From Acidovorax benzenivorans (GTDB lineage: Bacteria; Pseudomonadota; Gammaproteobacteria; Burkholderiales; Burkholderiaceae_C), in the NCBI RefSeq assembly GCF_028680575.1, contig NZ_JAPCKI010000004.1, positions 124,001 through 188,000 on the forward strand: a stretch of DNA of 64,000 nt, read 5' to 3'. The translations under genes were made by a program, and so were the position numbers. A model generated the notes under the pieces. The model ran no database searches. It was not told where the DNA came from and saw nothing but the letters and a program-made list of their open reading frames with translations. Positions 18,508 to 27,766 of this stretch are shown here, piece by piece. Each line of letters begins with the position of its first letter. Position 1 is the first letter of the stretch.

Positions 18508-19470
18508 TCAATCCCCCACATCCAACCGCCGCCCATACTGCACCAGGCTCGTCTGCTTCAACGCCTTCATCATCACCTTCGCCGCCGGCGACAACAGCCT
18601 GTCTGACCGCGTGATGATCCCGAACGCATCCATATGGCACGGCATCGCCAGCGGCAACACCGTCACGATCCCATGCGCAGCGTAATAGCGCGCCACATCC
18701 TCCGCCACCACCGCAATCATGTCGCTCTGCTGCAGCATGCGCGTGATGAACAACAGCGCCGATGTCTCCACCGTGTGCAGCGGCGGCGCCAGCCCGTCCT
18801 GCTGGAACATCAGGTCAAACCGGTGCCGCAGCACGCTGCCCGCAGGTGGCACGATCCAGCTGGCCGACACCACATCGCGCAGCGTCAGCCCGCTCATGCT
18901 CGACAGCGGGTGGCCCGGGCGGGTCATGGCGCAGACCAACTCCTCCGTCAGCGACTCATAGCGCAGGTTCTCCTTGTCGTGCTCTTCGTACAGGCGGCCC
19001 ACCACGATGTCGAGCTTGCCCTGCTCAAGCCGCTCCAGCAGCACCGGGCTGGTTTCGATGTCCAGCGAAATGCGCAGGCTGGGGTGCTCCTGCTTGACCT
19101 GCGCCACGGCGGCGGGCAGCAGGCTCAGGCCGGGCGAGGTGATGGCGCCAATGCCCACCTGGCCGTAGTGCCCGCGCTTGAGCGCACCGATCTCGTCGTG
19201 CGCCTGGTTCAGGTTGGCCAGGGCCATGCGCGCGTGGCGAATCATGGTCTCGCCATACCAGGTGGGTCGCATGCCACGCGGCAGGCGGTCAAACAGCGAC
19301 ACCTCCAGCACGTCCTCCAGGTCCTTGAGCAGCTTGGACGCAGCAGGCTGGGTCATGCTGAGCACCTGGGCGGCGCGGTGGATGTTGCCCTCTTCGGCCA
19401 GGGCCACCAGCAGCAGCAGTTGGCGCGTCTTGAGGCGGGCGCGGATGAACCAGTGGTTGTAGGTGCTCAT
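18508..19470 (-). CDS. LysR-family regulator, GbpR type
   Basis: 320 residues. Winged-helix DNA-binding domain at 12-72 (HRAAQVLSMTQPAASKLLKDLE), then the effector domain. The N-terminus NHWFIRARLKTRQL and the RLPRGMRPTWYGE segment fit GbpR, the LysR regulator of the periplasmic sugar-binding protein Gbp/ChvE in Azospirillum and Agrobacterium, where galactose, arabinose and related sugars are inducers. It is divergent from the 2-oxoglutarate semialdehyde dehydrogenase gene, so it most likely controls that long operon in response to sugar. Start chosen at the ATG at 19470 (MSTYNHW). Confidence 0.88.
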   Translation of the reverse strand: MSTYNHWFIRARLKTRQLLLLVALAEEGNIHRAAQVLSMTQPAASKLLKDLEDVLEVSLFDRLPRGMRPTWYGETMIRHARMALANLNQAHDEIGALKRGHYGQVGIGAITSPGLSLLPAAVAQVKQEHPSLRISLDIETSPVLLERLEQGKLDIVVGRLYEEHDKENLRYESLTEELVCAMTRPGHPLSSMSGLTLRDVVSASWIVPPAGSVLRHRFDLMFQQDGLAPPLHTVETSALLFITRMLQQSDMIAVVAEDVARYYAAHGIVTVLPLAMPCHMDAFGIITRSDRLLSPAAKVMMKALKQTSLVQYGRRLDVGD

Positions 19471-19543
19471 GGATGGCGGAGGACGCAAAAGGGAGGGGTT
19501 TTCCAGAATGCAAAGAACGATATGTATTTTGTCTAAAAAACGA

Positions 19544-19573
19544 TTGGATTGATATCAAAACCTTGCCTAGACT
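19544..19573 (+). promoter_or_regulatory. Possible sigma-70 promoter of the sugar operon
   Basis: TTGGAT, 18-bp spacer, TAGACT, ending 30 bp before the ATG at 19604, in the only AT-rich stretch between the LysR gene and the operon. The ATTGATAT motif (19548-19555) overlaps the -35 box. Confidence 0.35.
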
Positions 19574-19603
19574 TCGCCGCAACTGCAACAAAGGCCTCTC
19601 TCC

Positions 19604-21055
19604 ATGAAGCTCGGCGACCTCCAGCTCAGCCCCCGGCACCTGATCAACGGCCGGTGGGAAATCGGCACCACCACCGGCACCAGCACCAACCCGTCAGACA
19701 CCCGCGAGGTGGTGGCCGAATACGCCCGCGCCGACCGCAACCAGACCGAGCTGGCCGTGCGCGCTGCAGCCGACGCCCTGCCCACCTGGAGCCAGAGCAC
19801 ACCCCAACGCCGCGCCGACGTGCTGGACATGATCGGCAGCGAGCTGCTGGCACGCAAGGACGAGCTGGGCGCGCTGCTGGCGCGTGAAGAAGGCAAGACG
19901 CTGCCCGAAGGCATCGCCGAAGTGGCGCGCAGCGGGCAAATCTTCAAGTTTTTTGCGGGCGAGGCGCTGCGCATCCAGGGCGAGCTGCTGGCCTCGGTGC
20001 GCCAGGGCGTGCAGGTGGACGTGACCCGCGAGCCCGTGGGCGTGGTGGGCATCATCGCGCCGTGGAACTTCCCGTTCGCCATCCCGGCCTGGAAGATCGC
20101 CCCGGCCCTGGCCTACGGCAACACCGTGGTGTTCAAGCCCGCCGAACTGGTGCCCGCCTGCGGCTGGGCGCTGGCCGAAATCATCAGCCGCAGCGGCCTG
20201 CCCGCCGGTGCCTTCAACCTCGTCATGGGCAGCGGCCGCGAGGTGGGGCAGACGCTGGTGGACCACCCGCTGGTCAACGCGCTGAGCTTTACCGGCTCTG
20301 TTTCCACCGGCGACCGCATCCTGCGCGCCGCCAGCCAGCGCCGCGCCAAGGTGCAGCTGGAGATGGGAGGCAAGAACCCGCTCATCGTGCTGGCCGACGC
20401 CGACCTGGACCAGGCGGTGGACTGCGCGCTGCAGGGCTCGTACTTCTCCACCGGCCAGCGCTGCACGGCGTCGAGTCGCCTCATCGTCGAGGCCGAAGTG
20501 CACGACGCCTTTGTGGCGCGCCTGCGCAACCGACTGGCCAGCCTGAAGGTGGGCCACGCGCTGGAGCGCGGCACCGAGATGGGCCCGGTGGTGGACGACA
20601 ACCAGCTGGCCCAGAACCTGGGCTACATCGACATTGCGCGCAATGAGGGGGCGGAGCATGTCTGGGGTGGCGAGCGCCTGGAGCGCCCCACCCCAGGCCA
20701 TTACATGAGCCCCGCCCTCTTTCTGGCCCGCCCCGAGCACCGCGTGGCGCGCGAGGAAATCTTTGGCCCCGTGGCCTGCGTGCTGCGGGCTGACGACTAC
20801 GAGCACGCACTGGCCTTGGCCAACGACACGCCCTTTGGGCTGTGCGCGGGCATTTGCACCACATCGCTCAAGCGCGCCATGCACTTCAAGCGCCACGCGG
20901 CCGTGGGCATGACCATGGTGAACCTGCCCACGGCGGGCGTGGACTTTCATGTGCCTTTTGGTGGTCGCAAGGAATCGAGCTACGGCGCCCGCGAGCAGGG
21001 GCGCTACGCCGCCGAGTTCTACACCACGGTCAAGACCGGCTACATGCTCGCCTGA
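19604..21055 (+). CDS. 2-oxoglutarate semialdehyde dehydrogenase (NAD(P)-dependent aldehyde dehydrogenase)
   Basis: Aldehyde dehydrogenase of 483 residues related to succinate-semialdehyde dehydrogenases. Active-site residues: N155 in PWNFP, K178, E253 in LEMGGKNP and the nucleophile C287 in TGQRCTAS. In this context it fits the last step of the oxidative pentose pathway, 2-oxoglutarate semialdehyde to 2-oxoglutarate. It is the first gene of a long plus-strand operon, and it is separated from the transporter genes by a 68-bp spacer with a good ribosome binding site (GACAGGAGAC). Succinate semialdehyde or a glutarate semialdehyde remains an alternative substrate. Confidence 0.85.
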   Translation: MKLGDLQLSPRHLINGRWEIGTTTGTSTNPSDTREVVAEYARADRNQTELAVRAAADALPTWSQSTPQRRADVLDMIGSELLARKDELGALLAREEGKTLPEGIAEVARSGQIFKFFAGEALRIQGELLASVRQGVQVDVTREPVGVVGIIAPWNFPFAIPAWKIAPALAYGNTVVFKPAELVPACGWALAEIISRSGLPAGAFNLVMGSGREVGQTLVDHPLVNALSFTGSVSTGDRILRAASQRRAKVQLEMGGKNPLIVLADADLDQAVDCALQGSYFSTGQRCTASSRLIVEAEVHDAFVARLRNRLASLKVGHALERGTEMGPVVDDNQLAQNLGYIDIARNEGAEHVWGGERLERPTPGHYMSPALFLARPEHRVAREEIFGPVACVLRADDYEHALALANDTPFGLCAGICTTSLKRAMHFKRHAAVGMTMVNLPTAGVDFHVPFGGRKESSYGAREQGRYAAEFYTTVKTGYMLA

Positions 21056-21123
21056 GCCTCATTCTTCCTTCCCGTTCTCTTCCCGCAACCATCGTCAACC
21101 AACCATTACAGACAGGAGACAAG

Positions 21124-22092
21124 ATGATGAAAATGAACCGCCGCACCGTTGCTGCCGCCTTGGCCAGCGTGCCCGTGGCCGCCTTGCTGCCCGGCACGGC
21201 CTGGGCGCAAAAGCCCCTCGTGCTGGGCTTCAGCCAGGTGGGGGCCGAGAGTGAATGGCGCACCGCCAACACCGAGTCCATCAAGTCGGCCGCCAAGGAG
21301 GCGGGCATCGAGCTGAAGTTCTCGGACGCGCAGCAAAAGCAGGAGAACCAGATCAAGGCCATCCGCTCGTTCATCGCGCAGAAGGTGGACGTGATTGCGT
21401 TCTCGCCCGTGGTGGAGTCCGGCTGGGAGCCCGTGCTGCGCGAGGCCAAGGCCGCCAAGATCCCCGTGGTGCTGACCGACCGCGCGGTGAACACCAAGGA
21501 CACGTCGCTGTACGTGACCTTCATGGGCTCGGACTTTGTGGAAGAAGGCCGCAAGGCCGGCCGCTGGCTGGTGGAGAAGATGAAGGACCAGAAGGGCGAG
21601 GTCAACATCGTCGAGCTGCAAGGCACCGTGGGCTCCGCCCCTGCCATCGACCGCAAGAAGGGCTTTGAAGAAGTCATCAAGGCCGACCCCAAGTTCAAGA
21701 TCATCCGCAGCCAGACCGGCGACTTCACCCGTGCCAAGGGCAAGGAAGTGATGGAAGCCTTCCTGAAGGCCGAGGGCAAGAAGATCAATGTGCTGTACGC
21801 GCACAACGACGACATGGCGATTGGCGCCATCCAGGCCATCGAAGAGGCCGGTATGAAGCCCGCCAAGGACATCACCATCATCTCCATCGACGCAGTGAAG
21901 GGCGCCTTTGAAGCCATGATCGCCGGCAAGCTCAATGTGAGCGTGGAGTGCAGTCCTCTGCTGGGCCCACAGCTGATGAGTGCCGTCAAGGACATCAAGG
22001 CCGGCAAAGCCGTGCCCAAGCGCATCGTGACGGAAGAAGGCATCTTCCCGATGGAAGTGGCGGCGAAGGAAATGCCTAACAGGAAGTATTAA
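21124..22092 (+). CDS. ytfQ: Periplasmic sugar-binding protein, YtfQ type
   Basis: 322 residues, type I periplasmic binding fold. An N-terminal signal (residues 1-28, cleaved after GTAWA) begins with NRR followed by a hydrophobic core, so a Tat signal is possible. Mature sequence motifs: GFSQVGAESEWRTANTESIK, VDVIAFSPVVESGWEP, DRAVNTKD and YAHNDDMAIGAIQAIEEAG. YtfQ of E. coli binds galactofuranose and related hexoses. Its cognate ATPase and permeases (ytfR, ytfT, yjfF) lie 4 kb downstream, with the second transporter inserted between. Confidence 0.9.
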   Translation: MMKMNRRTVAAALASVPVAALLPGTAWAQKPLVLGFSQVGAESEWRTANTESIKSAAKEAGIELKFSDAQQKQENQIKAIRSFIAQKVDVIAFSPVVESGWEPVLREAKAAKIPVVLTDRAVNTKDTSLYVTFMGSDFVEEGRKAGRWLVEKMKDQKGEVNIVELQGTVGSAPAIDRKKGFEEVIKADPKFKIIRSQTGDFTRAKGKEVMEAFLKAEGKKINVLYAHNDDMAIGAIQAIEEAGMKPAKDITIISIDAVKGAFEAMIAGKLNVSVECSPLLGPQLMSAVKDIKAGKAVPKRIVTEEGIFPMEVAAKEMPNRKY

Positions 22093-22112
22093 CCCCCTGA
22101 GGCGCTGCGCGC

Positions 22113-22158
22113 CTTCCCCCTTTCTCTCGCATCGCTGCGCGATGCGGGAAGGGGGACG
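22113..22158 (+). repeat. GC-rich hairpin between the two binding-protein genes
   Basis: Arms CCCCCTTTC / GGGAAGGGGG with the inner stem CGCATCG / CGATGCG. It lies 24 bp after ytfQ, without a clear T-run. The sequence CCCCCTGAGGCGCTGCGCGCC just before it resembles a repeat common in this family. It could protect the ytfQ mRNA end or reduce read-through. Confidence 0.5.
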
Positions 22159-22283
22159 CCACCGGCGCGGCGGGGCGGCCCTTGCGCGGTGGCACTGGCC
22201 TTAGACCGTGCCAGTTGCGTCAGCCTTTGGCGAGCTTTAGGCGACCGTCAAAACAACAAATTCAAACCAGGAGACAGAAACCC

Positions 22284-23354
22284 ATGAAGCGTGCAATTTT
22301 CAAGGCCGTGTTGGCCACCGTGGCACTGGCTGCCATTGGCGCCACGTCCGTGGCATCGGCCCAGGACAAGGGCACCATCGGCATCTCGATGCCCACCAAG
22401 TCCTCGGCGCGCTGGATTGCCGATGGCGACAACATGGTCAAGGTGCTCAAGGACCGGGGCTACAAGACCGACCTGCAGTACGCCGAAGACGACATCCCCA
22501 ACCAGCTCGCGCAGATCGAGAACATGATCACCAAGGGCGCCAAGGTGCTGGTGATCGCATCCATTGACGGCACCACACTGTCGCGCGTGCTGCAAAGCGC
22601 GGCAGACAAGGGCGTGAAGGTCATCGCGTACGACCGCCTCATCAAGGGATCGAAGAACGTGGACTACTACGCCACGTTCGACAACTTCCAGGTGGGTGTG
22701 CTGCAGGCCACGTCCATCGTGGACAAGCTGGGCTTGAAGCAAGGCAAGGGTCCGTTCAACATGGAACTGTTCGGCGGCTCGCCCGACGACAACAACGCCT
22801 TTTTCTTCTACGACGGCGCCATGAGCGTGCTGCAGCCCTACATCGACAGCGGCAAGCTGGTGGTGCGCAGCAAGCAGACCGGCATGAACAAGGTGGGCAC
22901 GCTGCGCTGGGACGGCTCGGTGGCCCAGGCGCGCATGGACAACCTGCTGTCGGCCTACTACGGCAAGGACAAGGTGCATGCGGTGCTGTCGCCCTATGAC
23001 GGCATCTCCATCGGCATTCTGTCCTCCCTCAAGGGCGTGGGCTACTGCACCGCCCAGCAGCCCTGCCCCGTGGTCAGCGGCCAAGACGCTGAGGTGCCTT
23101 CCATCAAGTCCATCCTCAAGGGCGAGCAGTCTTCCACGGTGTTCAAGGACACCCGCGAGCTGGCCAAGGTGGCCGCCAACATGGTGGACGCCGTGCTGAC
23201 GGGCAAGCAGCCCGAGATCAACGACACCAAAACCTACAACAACGGCGTGAAGGTGGTGCCCTCGTACCTGCTCAAGCCCGTGTCGGTGGATGCCTCCAAC
23301 TGGAACTCTGTGCTGGTGGGCAGCGGGTATTACAAAGAGTCTCAGATCAAGTGA
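22284..23354 (+). CDS. chvE: Periplasmic multiple-sugar-binding protein, ChvE/XylF-like
   Basis: 356 residues with a signal peptide (1-26, cleaved after ASA). CAGGAGACAG ends 9 bases upstream of the ATG. Motifs typical of ChvE/Gbp[42 protein letters not shown] and [12 protein letters not shown]. ChvE binds glucose, galactose, arabinose, xylose and fucose, feeds the GguAB transporter and in Agrobacterium signals sugar to chemotaxis and virulence systems. gguA and gguB follow directly, so this is the binding protein of that transporter. No VirA-like partner is in the window. Confidence 0.9.
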   Translation: MKRAIFKAVLATVALAAIGATSVASAQDKGTIGISMPTKSSARWIADGDNMVKVLKDRGYKTDLQYAEDDIPNQLAQIENMITKGAKVLVIASIDGTTLSRVLQSAADKGVKVIAYDRLIKGSKNVDYYATFDNFQVGVLQATSIVDKLGLKQGKGPFNMELFGGSPDDNNAFFFYDGAMSVLQPYIDSGKLVVRSKQTGMNKVGTLRWDGSVAQARMDNLLSAYYGKDKVHAVLSPYDGISIGILSSLKGVGYCTAQQPCPVVSGQDAEVPSIKSILKGEQSSTVFKDTRELAKVAANMVDAVLTGKQPEINDTKTYNNGVKVVPSYLLKPVSVDASNWNSVLVGSGYYKESQIK

Positions 23355-23464
23355 GCACGAGCGGCTTCTGCATCTAAAGCCGCCGCTTGCGAATGCCTCT
23401 GGGGCAGCGCAGGCGGCACGCAACCGGGATGGGGCCAGAGGCCCCACCAACAGACTGAGAGACC

Positions 23465-24982
23465 ATGCTTCTTGAAATGCGGAACATCCGCAAAACCTTC
23501 CCCGGCGTGGTGGCGCTGAACCAGGTCAACCTGCAGGTGCGGGCCGGGGAGATTCATGCCATCGTCGGCGAAAACGGGGCGGGCAAATCCACGCTGATGA
23601 AGGTGCTTTCGGGTGTGTACCCACACGGCAGCTACAGCGGCCAGATACTGTTCGACGGGCAGGAGCGCGAGTTCGCGGGCATCCGCGACAGCGAGCACCT
23701 GGGCATCATCATCATTCACCAGGAGCTGGCGCTGGTGCCGCTCCTGTCGATTGCCGAGAACATCTTCCTGGGCAACGAAACCGCGCGGCACGGCGTCATC
23801 GACTGGATGGCTGCCCACAGCCGCGCCCAAGCGCTGCTGCACAAAGTGGGCCTGCGCGAATCGCCCGACACACCGGTGGGCCAGCTGGGCGTGGGCAAGC
23901 AGCAACTGGTGGAGATTGCCAAGGCGCTGTCGCGCAAGGTGCGCCTGCTGATCCTGGACGAGCCCACTGCCAGCCTCAACGAGAACGACAGCCAAGCCCT
24001 GCTGGACCTGCTGCTGGAGCTGAAAGCCCAGGGCATCACCTGCATCCTGATCTCGCACAAGCTCAACGAAATCTCGCGTGTGGCCGATGCCATCACCGTG
24101 CTGCGCGATGGCAGCACCGTGCAGATGCTGGACTGCCGCGAAGGCCCGGTGAGCGAAGACCGCGTGATCCAGGCCATGGTGGGCCGCGAGATGAGCGACC
24201 GCTACCCGCAGCGCCAGCCGCAAGTGGGTGACATTGTTTTTGAGGTGCGCAACTGGCGCGCCCACCACCCGCAGCGCAGCGACCGCGAGCACCTCAAGGG
24301 CATCGACCTGAATGTGCGGCGCGGCGAGATCGTGGGCATTGCGGGCCTGATGGGCGCAGGCCGCACCGAGCTGGCCATGAGCATCTTCGGCCGCTCCTGG
24401 GGCCAGCGCATCAGCGGCGAAGTGCGGCTGCACGGCCAGCCCATCGATGTGAGCACGGTGGAAAAGGCCGTGCGCCAAGGCCTGGCCTATGTGACCGAAG
24501 ACCGTAAGGGCAATGGCCTGGTGCTGAACGAAGACATCCAGTTCAACACCTCGCTGGCCAACCTGCCGGGCGTGTCGTTCGCCAGCGTGATCGACAGCGG
24601 CCAGGAACACCGCGTGGCACAGGACTACCGCGAGAAGCTGCGCATCCGCTGCTCGGGCGTGGACCAGAAGACGCTGAACCTCTCGGGCGGCAACCAGCAA
24701 AAAGTGGTGCTGAGCAAATGGCTGTTCACCAGCCCCGAAGTGCTCATCCTCGACGAGCCCACGCGCGGCATCGACGTGGGCGCCAAGTACGAGATCTACA
24801 CCCTCATCGCCCAGTTGGCGGCCGAGGGCAAATGCGTGATCGTGATCTCCTCCGAAATGCCTGAGCTGCTGGGCATCACGGACCGCATCTATGTGATGAA
24901 CGAAGGCCGCTTTGTGGCCGAGATGCCAACTTCAGATGCCTCGCAAGAAAAGATCATGCGAGCGATTGTGAAAGCCAGTTGA
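23465..24982 (+). CDS. gguA: Sugar ABC transporter ATPase, GguA/MmsA type
   Basis: 505 residues, two fused ABC domains. The first has GENGAGKST (near residue 36) and [16 protein letters not shown]; the second has a degenerate Walker A ([10 protein letters not shown]) and the signature [15 protein letters not shown] with Walker [12 protein letters not shown]. This tandem arrangement is standard for monosaccharide importers of the XylG/MglA class. Located between chvE and the permease gene gguB, one base from the latter's start. Confidence 0.93.
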   Translation: MLLEMRNIRKTFPGVVALNQVNLQVRAGEIHAIVGENGAGKSTLMKVLSGVYPHGSYSGQILFDGQEREFAGIRDSEHLGIIIIHQELALVPLLSIAENIFLGNETARHGVIDWMAAHSRAQALLHKVGLRESPDTPVGQLGVGKQQLVEIAKALSRKVRLLILDEPTASLNENDSQALLDLLLELKAQGITCILISHKLNEISRVADAITVLRDGSTVQMLDCREGPVSEDRVIQAMVGREMSDRYPQRQPQVGDIVFEVRNWRAHHPQRSDREHLKGIDLNVRRGEIVGIAGLMGAGRTELAMSIFGRSWGQRISGEVRLHGQPIDVSTVEKAVRQGLAYVTEDRKGNGLVLNEDIQFNTSLANLPGVSFASVIDSGQEHRVAQDYREKLRIRCSGVDQKTLNLSGGNQQKVVLSKWLFTSPEVLILDEPTRGIDVGAKYEIYTLIAQLAAEGKCVIVISSEMPELLGITDRIYVMNEGRFVAEMPTSDASQEKIMRAIVKAS

Positions 24983-24983
24983 T

Positions 24984-26213
24984 ATGAGCCAGACCACCCA
25001 TCCCCCCGCCAGCACGCTGGCAGACGGAAACCCGACAGCAGCGGCGCGGCACGACAAGTCGCTGCTGCAGCACCTGCAGCACAACCTGCGCGAATACGGC
25101 ATGTTGATCACGCTGGTGGCCATCATGGGCTTCTTCCAGTACATGACCGAGGGCACGCTGATGCAGCCCTTGAACCTGACCAACCTGGTGCTGCAGAACA
25201 GCTACATCGTCATCATGGCGCTGGGCATGCTGCTGGTCATCGTGGCCGGGCACATCGACCTGTCGGTGGGCTCGGTGTGTGGCTTCATCGGCGCACTGGC
25301 TGCGGTGCTGATGGTCGAATACAACTGGCACTTTGTGCCCGCCACGCTGCTGTGCCTGCTGTGCGGCGGGCTCATCGGCGCCATTCAAGGCGGGTTTGTG
25401 GCCTTCTCGCGCATCCCCTCGTTCATCGTCACGTTGGCGGGCATGCTGGTGTTCAAGGGCCTGGCGCTGGCGCTGCTGGCGGGTCAGTCGGTGGGGCCGT
25501 TCCCCTCGGCGTTCCAGATGCTCAGCTCGGGTTTTATCCCCGACCTGTTCAGTGTGGAGGGGCTGCGCCTCACCTCGCTGCTGCTGGGCGCGGCCGTGGC
25601 AGCGGCCCTGGCCGTGGGCGGCCTGCGCCAGCGCGCCAACCGGCTGCGCCACGGCGTGCAGACAGAGCCTGCGGGTCTGTTCATCGCCCGCACCATCGTT
25701 TTTGGCGGGCTGCTGGTGTACTTCAGCTACCTCCTGGCCTCATACAAGGGCCTGCCCAACGTACTCATCGTGATGGCGCTGCTGATCGTGCTGTTCGACT
25801 TTGTCACCAGCCGCACCACCGTCGGCCGCCGCATCTATGCCATGGGCGGCAATGAGAAGGCGGCCAAACTCTCGGGCATCAAGACCGAGCGGCTCACGCT
25901 GTATGCCTTCATCAACATGGGCGTGTTGGCAGCCCTGGCCGGGCTGGTGTTTGCGGCGCGGCTGAACACCGCCACGCCCAAGGCGGGCCTGGGTTTTGAG
26001 CTGGACGTGATTGCGGCCTGCTTCATCGGCGGCGCATCGGCATCGGGCGGCGTGGGCAAGGTGATGGGCGCGGTCATCGGCGCCTTTGTGATGGGCGTGA
26101 TGAACAACGGCATGTCCATCCTGGGCATCGGCATCGACTACCAGCAGGTCATCAAGGGCGTGGTGCTGCTGGCAGCCGTGCTCGTGGATGTCTACAACAA
26201 GAACAAGGCATGA
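24984..26213 (+). CDS. gguB: Sugar ABC transporter permease, GguB/MmsB type
   Basis: 409-residue inner-membrane permease. Cytoplasmic N-terminus to about residue 30, then about ten hydrophobic segments; the characteristic GHIDLSVGSVCGF motif lies near residue 90 and a long internal loop (residues 195-225, rich in Arg) separates two halves, which makes it larger than the 330-350-residue RbsC-type permeases, as seen in GguB/XylH. It ends in an ATGA overlap with ytfR, showing that the two transporters are translationally linked. Confidence 0.93.
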   Translation: MSQTTHPPASTLADGNPTAAARHDKSLLQHLQHNLREYGMLITLVAIMGFFQYMTEGTLMQPLNLTNLVLQNSYIVIMALGMLLVIVAGHIDLSVGSVCGFIGALAAVLMVEYNWHFVPATLLCLLCGGLIGAIQGGFVAFSRIPSFIVTLAGMLVFKGLALALLAGQSVGPFPSAFQMLSSGFIPDLFSVEGLRLTSLLLGAAVAAALAVGGLRQRANRLRHGVQTEPAGLFIARTIVFGGLLVYFSYLLASYKGLPNVLIVMALLIVLFDFVTSRTTVGRRIYAMGGNEKAAKLSGIKTERLTLYAFINMGVLAALAGLVFAARLNTATPKAGLGFELDVIAACFIGGASASGGVGKVMGAVIGAFVMGVMNNGMSILGIGIDYQQVIKGVVLLAAVLVDVYNKNKA

Positions 26214-27766
26214 CGGTTTCCATGGACGCATCCACCGTTCACGCCCCCGCTGCCGCGCCTGTGCTGCAGCTTTCGGGCATCCACAAACAGTTTGCGGGCA
26301 TCCCCGTGCTGCGCGACGTGCAGCTCAACCTCTACCCTGGCGAGATCCATGCGCTCATGGGGCAAAACGGTGCGGGCAAGTCCACACTGATCAAGGTGCT
26401 GACGGGCGTGCTGGAAGCCAGCGGCGGCCAGATGCGGCTGGGCAATGAAGCCGTGTGGCCTGACTCGCCGCTGGCCGCGCAGCGCCTGGGCATCAGCACG
26501 GTGTACCAGGAGGTCAACCTCTGCCCCAACCTCTCGGTGGCCGAGAACATCTTTGCGGGCCGCTACCCGCGCTGCGGCATCGCGCAGGGCTTTCGCATCG
26601 ACTGGGCCACGCTGCACCAGCGCGCGCGCGACCTGGTGGCGCGCATCGGGCTTCAGATCGACGTGACGCGCCTGCTGTCGGACTACCCCGTGGCCGTGCA
26701 GCAGCTGGTGGCGATTGCCCGGGCGCTCAGCATCGAATCGCGTGTGCTGATCCTGGATGAGCCCACCTCCAGCCTGGACGACGACGAAGTGCAAAAGCTC
26801 TTCGAGGTGCTGCGGCGCCTGCGCAGCGAGGGGCTGTCTATCGTCTTTGTGACGCATTTCCTGAACCAGGTGTATGCCGTGTCCGACCGCATCACCGTGC
26901 TGCGCAACGGCAGCTGGGTGGGCGAGTGGCTGGCCAAAGACCTGGGGTCACAAGCGCTGATCGCCGCCATGCTGGGCCGCGACCTGGCCGCGGCGTCGGA
27001 GCAACCCGCACCAGCGCCCACCGTGGACAGCCGTCAAGCCACGCTGCTGCAAACCGAGGGCCTGGGGCAAGACACGCAACTGCAGCCGCTGGACCTGCAG
27101 ATCCGCGCTGGCGAGGTGGTAGGCCTGGCGGGCTTGCTGGGCTCGGGCCGCACCGAGCTGGCGCGCCTGCTGTTCGGCCTGGAGCAGCCCGACCGGGGCG
27201 CGCTGCGCATCGACGGGCAGGTGGTGAAGTTTGCCAACCCCAAGGACGCGATCCGCCATGGCCTGGCCCTGTGCCCCGAGGAGCGCAAGACCGACGGCAT
27301 CGTGGCCGAACTCTCGGTGCGCGAGAACATTGCGCTGGCGCTGCAGGCCCGCATGGGCGTGGGCAAATTTCTCTCACGCGCCGAACAAACGGCGCTGTCC
27401 GAGCGCTATGTGAAGCTGCTGGGCATCAAGACCGAGAGTGTGGACAAGCCCATCGGCCTGCTCTCGGGCGGTAACCAGCAAAAGGCGATCCTCGCCCGCT
27501 GGATGGCCATCGAGCCGCGCCTGCTCATCCTGGACGAACCCACGCGCGGCATCGATGTCGCAGCCAAGCAAGAAATCATGGAGCAGATCCTGCAGCTGGC
27601 GCAGGCCGGTATGGCCGTGTTGTTCATCTCTTCCGAAATGAGCGAGGTGGTGCGCGTGGCGCACCGCATCGTGGTGCTCCGCGACCGCAAAAAGGTCGGC
27701 GAACTGCCAGCGGGCAGCAGCGAAGACGCCGTCTACGAACTCATCGCCGCAGAACAACATGCCTGA
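26210..27766 (+). CDS. ytfR: Sugar ABC transporter ATPase, YtfR type
   Basis: 518 residues, tandem ABC domains. First Walker A is GQNGAGKST, with LSDYPVAVQQLVAIARALS as signature region; the second domain carries GLLGSGRTEL and [14 protein letters not shown], with [11 protein letters not shown]. Similar in layout to GguA but with a longer linker (residues 250-290). It begins inside the last codon of gguB (ATGA overlap) and overlaps the start of ytfT by eight bases. Confidence 0.92.
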   Translation: MTVSMDASTVHAPAAAPVLQLSGIHKQFAGIPVLRDVQLNLYPGEIHALMGQNGAGKSTLIKVLTGVLEASGGQMRLGNEAVWPDSPLAAQRLGISTVYQEVNLCPNLSVAENIFAGRYPRCGIAQGFRIDWATLHQRARDLVARIGLQIDVTRLLSDYPVAVQQLVAIARALSIESRVLILDEPTSSLDDDEVQKLFEVLRRLRSEGLSIVFVTHFLNQVYAVSDRITVLRNGSWVGEWLAKDLGSQALIAAMLGRDLAAASEQPAPAPTVDSRQATLLQTEGLGQDTQLQPLDLQIRAGEVVGLAGLLGSGRTELARLLFGLEQPDRGALRIDGQVVKFANPKDAIRHGLALCPEERKTDGIVAELSVRENIALALQARMGVGKFLSRAEQTALSERYVKLLGIKTESVDKPIGLLSGGNQQKAILARWMAIEPRLLILDEPTRGIDVAAKQEIMEQILQLAQAGMAVLFISSEMSEVVRVAHRIVVLRDRKKVGELPAGSSEDAVYELIAAEQHA

